A stretch of 64,000 bases of DNA from Kudoa neothunni. Taxonomy: Eukaryota > Cnidaria. Where the stretch lies: the NCBI GenBank assembly GCA_964304625.1, contig OZ199840.1, forward strand, positions 3,224,001 to 3,288,000, given 5' to 3'. Numbering within the stretch: position 1 is the stretch's first letter; every line of letters begins with the position of its first letter. The translations under genes and the position numbers were made by a program. This document shows, piece after piece, positions 50,179 through 64,000 of this stretch. Under the pieces are notes generated by a model. The model was not told the origin of the DNA. It searched no databases and saw only the letters and a program-made list of their open reading frames with translations.

Positions 50179-53100
50179 TATTTTTTAATTGCTAAGTATG
50201 TGGAAAAGCTCTACTACAACCAACAGCCTAACCTATTCCCTGTGCGCTCACTGAATACTTATTACGCTTAACTGTACTCGCGTCGATCCGTCCACCCACA
50301 GAGGATTATTTACACCTTAATGATTTAGAGTTGTGCATCTAGTGTTAAGTTGTTATTTTAAGTCTCAGTGACCTAATCAGGTTTATGGTTTAAGTTCAAT
50401 GGAAAATATTGTTCGATACACTTGGACAAATCGACCGAACATTCGATGATTCAACAACTTGGATAGGTATTAATAGGCTAATTCAACACGTGCAATAGCT
50501 ATCCACACAAATTTGTGTCATCCCGTTCGGTAGATATTTCAAACCAAAATGTAACATCAAACACATCTAATCCACTCGAATAAATTCAAATTTTTCCGTA
50601 ATCAATCTCACCCTTTACTTCAAGAAGAGATAATCCTATATGGGCTGTTAGTAAATATTTTTTGTTCATTATCAAACCTTTTTCTGTAAAAACAATAATC
50701 AATTTACTGTAATCACAAATGTATTGTGAATCTTATAATAGCCAATTAAATTATTAAGCAAATGTTTAAGTCGAAACGAACTGAACTCATTGAAATGACC
50801 AATTATTAATTATTATTTGATAACAAAATATTCGATGGCCATCATTTGTAACTATGACAACAAATAGCTGATTTGTATTCTAATTATGTGCTTTCAAATG
50901 ACAATCTTATTTTAAATGTTGTATTAAAATTAAGGAGCGTTTGAGTCCTATTTAATCCTTAATTATTTTTTCATTGTGGGTAAATGTTGTCCAACGCTTG
51001 AATGAACTTGAATCCGTTCCACGATAAGATTATCAATTATTACTTAGGATTAATATAAAATCCTTTGTATGAAATAAAACACCCTGCGAAATATTCTGGA
51101 GCCTGGTGATAGTCATTCGCAATCCCTTGATAACTACTTACATCAGTTGATTAACCAACAAGGGATTTTGAATTAAATTTGAGATATTTTTATTATTCTA
51201 ACAAATGAAACTTCTACTTGGTGCGAAACTCCACGAATAAACCAATTGAAAATAAACCAATGTTATGCGCGCGCTTGAGCTAATATAAAATCCAATCCCA
51301 ACCACGCCTTTCGTCTTTTCATCATAGTGTAATTTTTTTTCTCTAAGTAAAAACTAACATAAAAAGGAGAAATGTAAACGATTGAATTAAAGTTGAGATG
51401 TCCTATCAATCACTGTGTGGAAATCATTCAGTCCATTTGGATCATAATTTAAAATGTTCAGCGTATTTATGAGATAGCATTCTTCAGTTTCTCCGCGTTT
51501 AATACATACGTGATGTGATCATTTTCGTTGTGATTAGCGTCATATTGAGAATTTTCATCTCAAATAGAGAGATTTTTCTTATGAAAATAAAAACCAGAAT
51601 CTATAATTTCACATGTTTTCCATGATCTAACCATCTTGTTAGATTTATTAAAACTTTAAAAGTTGAGAATTAAAGATAAGCTTGATTATCTTGTGTATCT
51701 AGAATGATGGTGTTCTTTCCAAATTAATTGCGATAAATTTTTCTTCTAAATCCAATTTTGGGAATTGAATTATAAACAGATTTGGATTTACTAAGGTTTG
51801 GTTGGGTAAGAGAAAGCAAACGATATACATAAGAGCCATGACATATATGGATGCGCCAGTATTCAGAATGAAGTTGTTATTTTACGTTTAATTTAATTTT
51901 GAAATTTTGTGATTTCATCTTATATAATCGTTTATCTATATTTTTATTTTAATTTTGTCAACAATGATGCAGTCAGATTCTACTACAATTGAAGAACGTA
52001 ATAACAAATTTTTATTAAAAGGGGTTTTAACAGGTTAATTTTTAATTATGACAAAAAAAAACGATAATTAAATCTAAAACAAGCAATTTTTTCCAATATA
52101 TTATTCGCTTTTAATACTTAGCTTATAGGATTATAGGCATTTAAAAACAATTTTATTTACACTATTAAAATTTTTAAATTTTTACAATTAAATATCATTT
52201 TCAATAATCAATAATGATGTTTTAGTTTGTATATTTTTTTAGCGGTTTTCTATAGCTAAAATTAAACGATATGTAATTAATATTGGAAGATATCTACCAT
52301 CAGATATTTTTAAACGTTGTTTCCCACATAATAATAATAATACCAATTTGTAAATCATTTATAATATAGAAATACAACATCTATAACAAAATTGTTAAAA
52401 AAATGTTTAATATAATTATTTAACTTTTTAGAAATTACTTATTTTCATCATAAAGACCAACAAACCTATTTGCAGTACATCGCCCTGATATAACTTTTTC
52501 TCTTTATTTGTTTATAATTAAATTTATATAATATTAAAATATCATGGATTTCATGAATACAAAATAAAATATTTCTTTGTAGAAGAGCGAAATTAGATGA
52601 CCTTGTACAATTATAACAAAATCGTTCGTCTCCTATAATAATATTCTTCTTATTATATATAAGATTCATTTAATTAGCAGTAAACATCCATATAACCGTT
52701 AGATTGCGCAGACGTTAAACAAAACTTACTAATGTTTCGAGATTAATGTAGTGTACGATTATTTTCAAACATATTATACGTGCCAATTATTTGTTTATTA
52801 CATCATTTTAATATTTCACATAAGATTTAATGAGTGAGATAAACCATCCAAACCATTATATACGTTTCTCGCTAATTTTAAAGATAGATATTTTAGTTTA
52901 ATATTAATCAAAAATTATTGATTTTAAATGATTCATTAAACCGAAAGAAAGTAAAATTTTATTTTATTATGATTGATTGATTGTCGTTGGTCGGATTCCT
53001 CCAAGATTCCATCGGATCATGAATATTTTATTTATCATCAGTTTGATCACTGATATTAGGCTCTCGAGGATGTATGTATAAAAGAAATAAATTTGTATTT

Positions 53101-53823
53101 AGTAATTAAGTCCACATTGTTATTATTATCCATTTGTCGTAGTTGCATTATTTAGGTTAAATATAAGTAAAATATTTTCTATATTGCTTCTAAAAATTTT
53201 TTAAATTTGATTAGCAATTAAAATTTATCTTTAATGAGGAAATTGATTCCGTATGTTTATTACCAATTCTATGCAAAATATTAGAGTTAATTTAACCCTA
53301 AAACAATCTAATAACGAAAGCGTACAAAACATGTTACCTTTATAGTATTTTTATTTATGTACAATGAAACACATATAGTTTAAAATCAACGAATCTAAGC
53401 AGTTTTAAAGGACAACATGCAATCCTGTAACAAAACCAAGATACTAATAAATTTATGCACGTGGATAAGATTTATACTTATAAGATATTCCCTTTTTTCT
53501 GCATTGACTATTAGTTCAACTTTTGTTGTTTAATGAATTAAACCTGAATCATTTTTATTAATATAAAAGTAGATAAACGTTGACATCAACGTTTAATTTC
53601 ATTCTACTTCTTCAAGATAAAAATCATCAAATAATGACAATACACTTGGATTTTGAGATAGTGCTAAATTTAACGGTGACTAAAATTAGGGCGCAATATC
53701 CATTTTCTAGCGTTTGTGAAAACTTTTTCCATAAATAAATAATTCGAAATGTTTTCTTAATAGTTTAAAAGAATTATAGGATAGAACTGCATCTTACAAA
53801 AATACAAAATAATGACACAACGA

Positions 53824-53865
53824 AAAGTGCGCAATATCCACCTACGCAATAACCATCGTTGACTG
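53824..53865 (-). mobile_element. Tigger/pogo-type terminus
   Basis: Inverted, 53865 onward reads CAGTCAACGATGGTTATTGC then GTAGGTGGATATTGCG, flanked by TA at 53866-53867. It is the same terminal class as the elements ending at 32341 and 40348/41707. A second GCGCAATATCCA copy lies at about 53690. The partner end was not found. Confidence 0.5.
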
Positions 53866-54352
53866 TATTGAGGAGTGCGGGCGCAGCGGTAGTTGATAAG
53901 CGCAATTATCTCTATATCTAAGCGATATATTTAATTATTTTTAATTTTATTGTGTTAGATATGATTAACAGATGCCAAAGCAAAATCAATTTGATTATTA
54001 TAATTTGTAGAAATAGAAAATTTTTTTTAATTAAATTAAATAAAACGAGAGTTAGGAGAGAGTCAATTTCAATGATATAATAAAATTCAAAATAGCATAA
54101 TTTTATCAAAGAATAGATCTAATCTGAAAATATTTTAAATCAATTATTAATCGGTATCTAATAATATTTTCTTCGTATTTAATAAATTTGGTCGTTTCAC
54201 CATCTGAATATATTATATATTCGACCGGTAGAAAACGGGGTTAATTATATGTAGAATGGTTAATATTGATTCTTCAATATAATACATCCAATTTAAGAAT
54301 TTGAAATTAATATTAACTTCAAAAATTTATTTATAAATTAATTTAACATTAA

Positions 54353-55116
54353 ACCTCTATGGTACACAAAAATAACTACACACTCCAACGAATTTTAAGA
54401 AATTTATACAGAAAGAATTTTGAGAAAAATGTGATTTATTGAGCCAGTTAATCCTACAAAATCCTATTCGGTAGGATTATATAACGTTCCGTAAATTTTC
54501 GGTTAAACAAATAAACAATCTTTCATACTATAAAGAGAGAAATACACATAAAAGAAACAAAAAATTTTGAATATTGAGGCCAATAGATTTTTATTTTGAA
54601 CACTGATTATACTTACTCAAATAATTAAATCGACCAAAATATCCTCACAACTAATGCATCGAGTGTTTATTATTTATCATTTTGGAGAGTAAAAATTTGC
54701 AGAATATTTTCTTAAAGTTTGATTTCATCATTTCGATTTCTTAGGAACAATATGAATCGGATATTTTAGTTACATTCTGATCCTTTGATTGTTAACAAGT
54801 AATGATTGGTAGAATCGTAATAAATATTATACTGTTTAATTTAAACATCCGAAATTGACTAAAAGCCAAAGAGTTTTCATTCTAAACATATAATATCTAG
54901 CACGCTTGATTTTATCGTTCAGCGAGCTTGTATCAAGTGTTATATTAGCTTACTGTATTGACTTCTGGAAGATTAACTGGCCCAGTGAATCATCTTTTTC
55001 TCAAACTTTAGCAGGTAAAAATTTCTTGAAGTTCATATGGCATTTTGAGATATTTTTTTATTAACTATTGTAAAATAAAACCCTGGGGTCCAAAAGACAC
55101 CAAGTTCGTTAGAGGG
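54353..55116. mobile_element. Non-autonomous piggyBac-type element, family 1, copy A
   Basis: Flanked by TTAA at 54349-54352 and 55117-55120. The right end, inverted, reads CCCTCTAACGAACTTGGTGT and the left end ACCTCTATGGTACACAAAAA. The whole 764 bases can be aligned to copy B at 61011-61807, for example GCCAGTTAATCCTACAAAAT against GTCAGTTAATCCTCCAAAAT. No transposase frame. Base-level agreement of roughly three quarters suggests an old family. Confidence 0.75.
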
Positions 55117-55457
55117 TTAAATATATTTCTTCACTTATATACAGATTTTGAAATATTTAAAAGTTGGATAATTCATAATAAAAATATTACTAGTAATTTA
55201 TATTTTAATGAGGTAATAAATTTTGGTTATTTTAAGTAATCTTGGGATAAGTTTAGTTGCTCAAAGTGATTTTGTCAAAATAATTCTTGATTAATAAAGT
55301 AAATAAGGTTCTAATATTATTCACATATATTTTAATAATTAATGTTGATAAATTTAATTGGTGAACTTTTAATGGGAGACAAATAAACAATTATTTAAGA
55401 ACTTATGCGCTTTTATGAGCTATACACAATTTTTTCAATAAATAAGGAGATTCACAA

Positions 55458-55520
55458 GTGCTAGCCAACCATATGATTAGTATATTGGTGCTACTTAACC
55501 ACATGGTTAATATCGTTTTG
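55458..55520. repeat. Short diverged tandem dimer
   Basis: Two units of 30 and 33 bases, GTGCTAGCCAACCATATGAT... and GTGCTACTTAACCACATGGT..., directly adjoining, just beyond the methylmalonyl-CoA mutase stop codon. Confidence 0.6.
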
Positions 55521-55527
55521 GAGAATT

Positions 55528-58459
<2,932 letters not shown>

Positions 58460-59465
58460 TTTTTCCCCATTCTGGAGGTACGCTGGTCATTCTTCTTGAT
58501 GGTAAAGCAGTCCAATACTTATTGCAACATGAGGTTGTATATAATTTCAAAGAGTGTAATTTTCTAAACAAATTTTGAAAATTACGTGCTTTTTTGTAAT
58601 AAATACATGATAAAGCCCATTGTAACGCCCAAGTTAATTTGGATGATCAGAATTTAAATTGTGATATCCTATTTCCACTAGGAACCGAATTTTGTGAGTA
58701 TTATTTAAATTACGTATAGGCCCGAAAATTGGTAGAATCAATTTAGTCCCATTGGTAGGATATCGATTATGGTCCTTATGGAGTTGAAATTCTTTTACTG
58801 ATCCTTCCTCGTTGAATCTTTTGATATATCTAGATTTATGGTTTTCAAAATTATACGTATAGTCTCATATGAAATCATATTATAGGTTTATCGAGGATTT
58901 TACATCGAATAACAATTCGCGTTAAAACTAATGTGATCTTCTACTTCCTAGTGTGAAATTAGAGTAGCTTATTTATTTCGTAATATTTTCGTTTACTTAA
59001 ATAATTAAATATTTTTTTAAATATATAGTTAAAAGTTAATTGTTTTCAACAAGTGTTAAATATTGGAGTATGCGAGAATCAAATTTAAAACGTTTCAAAT
59101 TAGATTTTAATCATATCTCTGATGGTAAACAACTTATTAAAATAATAACATACCTTAAATAAATTAGTTACATATTATTCACTTTTTGAAGCAATGGGTT
59201 TACTTATCACTAGGGAATTCTTAAAAAGAATATTTGTTAGACAAATATTTTTGCATGTTTTGTAAACTACTCAAAATGAGCCAAAACCACCGACACTACC
59301 TAAAAAGTATAGATTCAAAATTTTGAAAAATTAATATTAATAATAAATTCAATTTATCCCTATTCGGTTTTTGATTGCTTCGCATAGCTTCTGGTTATTC
59401 TATGACAATGGCCGGCTTCTATTTAGATTATTTATTTTTGTACACCGGTGAAGATTTGGGAAAAT
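58460..59465. other. 1 kb divergent spacer between mutase and thioredoxin-fold genes
   Basis: Promoter region of two genes transcribed away from each other. AT-rich. The part next to the mutase (58460-58620) can be read as RKLHSLKLYTT...WTALPSRR, basic and hydrophobic as in mitochondrial presequences, but without an ATG in that frame. No other feature recognised. Confidence 0.5.
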
Positions 59466-60245
59466 ATGTTTTATACGCTTGTTGTTTTGGCTTTCTTGGT
59501 CTTTATCACTGGAAATAATTGCGTATTTGATCTGAGTGATGCTAATTTCTGGGATTATGTTAAAGATAAACCATTTGTTATGGTAGATTTTTATGCGCCT
59601 TGGTATAACCACTCGAACTATCAATAAAAAAAATTTTTACGTTTGAAAATATAGGTGTTCAGATTGTAAGGAATTGGAACCACCATATGAATCTGTAGCA
59701 TCATCACTTGGAACAAATAGTTGTTTGATGGTAAAAGTAATTAGCCTTTAGTACATTCCTGCAGTTTGATTGAACTATTTTTATCCCCCAACTCATTTCT
59801 TATCGGAAATTTTCTACATTTTACGCGTCTTATAATAAGTTATTTAGGCCGACTGTTACGGCCCCCGCTGCAGGAATCTGCAGAACTTTTGGAATTCACA
59901 GTTATCCTCAAGTTAAGGTATTTCGAAACGGTGTATACCAGCAAGACTATTTAGGACAACGAACTACAGGTAAAAAATTTGTTTGACTATATTTATTTTA
60001 ATATATAAATTGAATTTTTTTAAACATTATTATTAAAGCTTGGTAGAAATGAATAAAAATATCAATAATTTCATGATATAATTTTGTGTATACATTGTTC
60101 CACTTTAGAATAATAAAATTTAGGAGACCTGTCACAATTTGTTTATACCCAAATGTCACAATCTTCACCTGCTCCCGTCAATTATTGCACCTCTCAAACC
60201 TACACCCTCCAGAAACGTTCGCGAATCAATTCTAATTTTCCATAG
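59466..60245 (+). CDS. Secretory-pathway thioredoxin-fold (PDI-like) protein
   Basis: Four exons: 59466-59602, 59655-59736, 59848-59969 and 60124-60245. A signal peptide (MFYTLVVLAFLVFITG) is followed by one thioredoxin fold: VMVDFYAPWCSDCKELEPPY with the CxxC redox motif, CLMVKADC, then GICRTFGIHSYPQVKVFRNG and DYLGQRTTGDLSQFV. This resembles a single domain of TXNDC5/PDI proteins (typical APWCGHCK, KVDCT...CxxFxIxxYPTLKxF). The motif CSDC replaces the usual CGHC, which would shift its redox behaviour. The C-terminus ends RINSNFP with no KDEL-type signal, so it may be secreted. The exons sum to 463 bases, one more than a whole frame. The extra base lies near 59853-59858, where GACTGTTACGGCC interrupts an otherwise perfect ADCTAP reading. 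This could be an assembly error, an unrecognised splice choice, or a real frameshift. Confidence 0.7.
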
Positions 60246-60524
60246 AACGTATTTTAAGTTGGATCCAACTAATTTTTAGAATAATTGTTTTTTCAATAAA
60301 CTTACATTGCTCTTTGATTGAGGATTTTGTTTTTATATCAAAAAACGTCCATTATGTGAATAGTAAATATTTTTGGTATTGAATATGTCCTGTAATTATT
60401 TAATTTGTAAATATACTATATATATACGTTTAAAAAATAATGCATGTACGATTAAAAATTATTATTCTTAACCTTATCATAATTCCTTATGTACAACAAG
60501 AAAACAGTTGGTGTGTGATAATAT

Positions 60525-60536
60525 GTGCGCATGCGT
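60525..60536. promoter_or_regulatory. NRF1-like palindrome without an obvious gene
   Basis: TGCGCATGCGTA, one base from TGCGCATGCGCA, about 280 bases past the thioredoxin-fold stop and 3.1 kb before the next start codon. In DNA this AT-rich the match is notable, but no adjacent promoter is evident. Confidence 0.3.
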
Positions 60537-61010
60537 AGTAAAAAATTTTCTCGTAGGCGGATTATTTACAAAAATATTAACCGTTTAGGAAGCTGCAATA
60601 ATTTTTTTAAAACGTTTTATAACCATAAAAAATTACAATGATATTAAAAAAATAGTGATTAAATCGGTTTTAATTTTATTTCATGGATTATAATATCCAT
60701 GTTGGTATAAGTTTTGGTTGTATTTAATTATTTTAAAAAATAAACTTTATAGATAAAATATAGATAGGAGTCAACGTGATTAAAAATTCCCGTCTCAGTA
60801 GCCAGCGTCTATTTAGTACAAGTTGAAGTTTTTCTTATATGATGCAATAAGCCAATTGCTTATGACTTTATTTTCATGTATATATAAAGTATGTTTTGCA
60901 CAGATTAATTAATTATTTATGCATGAAATTATAATATATTTGACTAAATAAGTAAACATCGAAAGTTTTATTAATAGTTTAAATAAAAAAATTTAGGTTT
61001 GTTTAATTAA

Positions 61011-61807
61011 TCCCTGAAGGCACAAAAATGATTACACTCCAACAAACCTGGAATTTTTTAGACGCCAAGTTTTTATTTTACGATAGCTAATAAAAAATAT
61101 TTCGAATTGCCATAAAAATGGTTGGAAATTTCTAGCACCAGAATTTTGAGACAAATGTGATTCATTGGGTCAGTTAATCCTCCAAAATCCCATTCGGACC
61201 ACTTAGATGACATTACGTAAATTTTCGTTTAAAAAACTAACAACTTTTTCATATTATAGAGAAGGAAACCAACATAGAAGAATATATGAAAGGTTTTTAA
61301 GATCAAAGTCAATAGATTGATATTTTAAACACTAATTATATTTATTCGATAAATGAAAATGACAAAAACATTCGTTGCAACTCATTTATAGAATGTATAT
61401 TCCTGGTCATTTTTCAGAGTGATTTCTTCGAGTTAGATTCCATTATTTCTATTTCTGAAGAACAAAATGAATCAGGTGTTTTAATTAATTCCTTATCTTT
61501 TGATTTTAAATGAAAAATAATTCGGTGATAGAATAATGAATATTATATTAATTAGTCTTAAAACATCAAAAGTTTAAACATTCCCAAACCATCACACTCG
61601 ATTTTAACATTCAACGAACACGTACGAAGTATTTAATAGTTTGCCGAATTGACCTCGATAAGATTAACCGGCCCAATGATTATTGTATTTCTCGAAATTC
61701 TGCTGGTAGAGAGTTTCTGAAATTTGTAGACCATTTAGAAATATTTGTTTATTAACTATCGTAAAATAAAAACTTGGTGTCTAAAAGATTTCAAGTTAGT
61801 TAATGGG
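61011..61807. mobile_element. Non-autonomous piggyBac-type element, family 1, copy B
   Basis: Flanked by TTAA (61007-61010 and 61808-61811). Starts TCCCTGAAGGCACAAAAATG and, inverted from the right, CCCATTAACTAACTTGAAAT. It is colinear with copy A 6.7 kb away in the same orientation, with matches such as TTATTAACTATCGTAAAATA against TTATTAACTATTGTAAAATA. No transposase frame. Confidence 0.75.
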
Positions 61808-63623
61808 TTAATGACAAATTCGTGGAATGAGTTATAATAAGAATGTTTTTTAGATTTAAACGAAATTATCTGCATACTTAAACTTTTAATAATAAACTTA
61901 ATATAAAAGTTGTCATTCTGCTTTATCCAATCTTTTAGATTACAAAGATTGACGTTTTCGACATTTTATCACAGAATTAGAATCCGACGAATTTGAGTAA
62001 CATCACCACATTGATGATATCGAAAATTTAAATAAGATCACTTTTCGACTCTATGAAATATTCTTTGTTAAAATTAATCCTCTTCGATATCACTCGCACC
62101 TACACGACAGCATATTTATTCTTTATTTTGTCGATAGAATGTCGTAAACATTTGAATTATAGTACATAATTTTGTTTACTATTTAATAAAAAATTTTATC
62201 GTCATATAAACTCAAAATCGTCTCGTGTGTAAGGTACATAATATCTTATAATTTAGAATATTCAAAACTTTATTCATTCAATATATTAAAGCCTTTTATT
62301 TGGAAGAATAGATGAAAATATGTTCTTCTTTGATATAAAAATGTATTCGAATTATGTTACAATACACTCAGAAAGTGAAACGTACGTGAGGACTGTACAC
62401 GTACAAAAATTTGGGATAGCGTAAAATTGTATTGTCGTGGCTTAAAAAATATTTACAAAGTCGTTAAAAATAATAAAGATTGGATTTAAATGTTTTATTA
62501 TTAAGTAAAGAAGATGTGAATAATCACAAGATCATCATAATAGGAATTTATCTTAGAAAAATCTAGGATAGTTTAAGCGTGCAAGTTATTATAACGTTAA
62601 ATGATACTTTAAAAAAAACTTAAAATAACATAAACTTCAGAAATAAAAATTTAGCCACTTTAACGTTAAAATTATTACTCAGAAGCGAGCTAATCTCTAG
62701 TAGATTAAACTTTACAACTAATACTTTTATTATTTGTGTACAGATTTATCTCGGCTTATCCACAATAATGACGAAGAAATATTGATAAGAAGCTCCGTGA
62801 TACAAAATGGAAACAAGAATTTTCATTTAATGAGCTGATAATTTAACGAAACCATCAGCACTAAAAAGATCAATTCATAAGGATTTGATCGAAAATTCAA
62901 TGATCGAATAGCCACAATGCCTTAAGATTGTGTAAAGTTGTATGTATCGATCGAGACAAGGTAGATCGTTAAAACAAAAAAATAAATGAGATTATATTAC
63001 GAAGACGTTTCGTAGAGCATTATAGATAATTAATTTTTAATGAAATCTCCAAGGTGATTAATAAAAAAATTCTAAGGGTATTGAAATTTACACTGGAGTT
63101 GTGCCAATAATGCGCAGAGATTCGAAAGAATTGAATGTTGTTTTTACTTTTTGAATTTTCAAATTTTATCCTCATTTTTTGAAGGTACCTTTGATCATTG
63201 ATAATTAAATTAAGATAATTTTATTTAATACTATTATTTGTGCAATGATAACTCTGTTTTTCGATTAAATTAACAAATAAATTTATCCTTAGAATTAATT
63301 TCGTGGAGGTTAATGGTAAGCTTGTGTTAACTACCTCTTATTAATATAATATAAAGTGAAATTAAAATTTATTTGTTGATTAAAATTAATATAATATCAA
63401 ATAAATCTATGTTGTAATTTTCAAATTAATCTCTTCAAATGTTTATAAGGTTCAATGAGGATATAAGGGGTTGAACCTCTATTAATTATACAAGATTTTA
63501 ATCTTTATCTCTACGAGAATCAATTTTATAGCAATAATATTAATCTTTTGGAATTGTATAATTTTATTTGAAAGAAAATAGCTCCTAGCTCAAATAACAT
63601 CTGTTAGTGTGAAATTTGGTTCG

Positions 63624-64000
63624 ATGAGTGACCAAGTGTCGGTTGCGGATGGTAGTTTTAGCGTCGGTTATTAGTATCAACGATAATTTTTAGAATTAAG
63701 TAGAGACGAGCTGTTTGTAGTGCCTTCCGAGGAAAATGGTTGTAAACACTTATTGAGAACACCAAAAGTTTGTGTTTATTCCATTATCGATATGTATATG
63801 ATACCATCCTTTAGACATTCAGCAAAGAATTCATTGCTACTCCGTACGAAAAATCTATAACTGAATGGATGTTTCTGTGCTCATCTGGAGATTGTGACGC
63901 GATAATAACATTTCTCGAAAATAATCCAAGTTTTATGAATGAAAAGGATCCATTATGGGTAAAACTAATGAAGACATTTTCCATATATATATTTCTGATT
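63624..64000 (+). CDS. 5' end of a probable ankyrin-repeat protein (SOWAH-like), cut by window edge
   Basis: Three exons: 63624-63651, 63694-63767 and 63815-63958, then a donor GTAAAAC and intron to the edge. Introns are 42 and 47 bases and keep one frame from the ATG. The third exon encodes EWMFLCSSGDCDAIITFLEN followed by NPSFMNEKD, which has the pattern of a first ankyrin-like repeat (EWxxxxxxGDxxxIxxLLxxxPxLxxxKD) as seen at the start of the ankyrin block in SOWAH/sosondowah proteins. The N-terminal part (LSRDELFVVPSEENG) is not recognised. Only about 82 residues are visible, so family placement is tentative. The exon boundaries are inferred from frame and GT-AG alone. Confidence 0.5.

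Larger units (their letters stand above)
50179..55527. other. 5.3 kb gene-free region
   Basis: AT-rich DNA upstream of PMCA. It holds a GC-alternating spot TATGCGCGCGCTTG at about 51265, one Tigger-type end (53865), a piggyBac-type element (54353-55116) and a short tandem dimer (55458-55520). No coding exon was recognised on either strand. Confidence 0.6.
60246..63623. other. 3.4 kb intergenic region
   Basis: AT-rich. It contains the near-perfect NRF1 palindrome TGCGCATGCGTA at 60525-60536 and the second piggyBac-type copy (61011-61807). No coding exon recognised. Confidence 0.6.

Overview
This 64 kb window is nuclear DNA of an AT-rich, compact metazoan. Eleven protein-coding genes can be read with good support. 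Nearly all carry GT-AG introns of only about 25-70 bases, mostly 41-51. The gene content points to an animal: a CHERP homologue, a plasma-membrane calcium pump with a calmodulin-binding tail, a secreted multi-Kunitz protein, and neuroguidin/UTP10. Tiny introns, one gene per 5-6 kb and roughly 70 percent AT would suit a genome-reduced animal such as an orthonectid, but the sequence alone does not fix the species.

Layout. 1-8 kb: UFD1 (minus, cut by the left edge) and the 26S proteasome base subunit RPN1/PSMD2 (plus) diverge from a 360-base shared promoter. 10.6-12.0 kb: secreted multi-Kunitz gene (minus). 12.3-18.8 kb: UTP10/HEATR1 (minus), almost one single exon, with a small unrecognised plus-strand ORF head-to-head at 18.9 kb. 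19.2-27.1 kb: no gene seen. 27.1-28.2 kb: neuroguidin (minus). 28.3-35.0 kb: repeats only. 35.0-37.0 kb: CHERP-like splicing protein with CID and G-patch (minus). 42.4-44.5 kb: ABCD-type half transporter (minus). 46.6-50.2 kb: PMCA (minus). 55.5-58.5 kb: methylmalonyl-CoA mutase (minus). 59.5-60.2 kb: ER-type thioredoxin-fold protein (plus). 63.6 kb to the edge: first exons of a probable ankyrin-repeat (SOWAH-like) gene (plus).

Functional links. UFD1 delivers ubiquitylated substrates through p97 to the proteasome, where RPN1 receives them, so the divergent pair belongs to one pathway. UTP10 and neuroguidin both act in small-subunit rRNA processing but are about 8 kb apart and not obviously co-regulated. 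If the ABC half transporter is truly ABCD4-like, it would work in lysosomal cobalamin export, and cobalamin is the cofactor of the methylmalonyl-CoA mutase 11 kb away. This is a pathway link, not evidence of co-regulation.

The gene-poor stretches are filled with old cut-and-paste DNA transposons and Helitron ends. These include a hAT element with an 8-base target duplication inside the only long RPN1 intron, three piggyBac-type TTAA elements (two of one family, one with a transposase remnant), at least three Tigger/pogo pieces, a 1.4 kb element with 131-base terminal inverted repeats, and three Helitron-type 3' ends. No retrovirus, LTR element, CRISPR array, tRNA or rRNA was recognised. No clearly new biological system was found. 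The most unusual items are the mixed 4- and 6-cysteine Kunitz chain, the 25-base introns, the long-TIR element, and apparent one-base frame breaks in two neighbouring genes.
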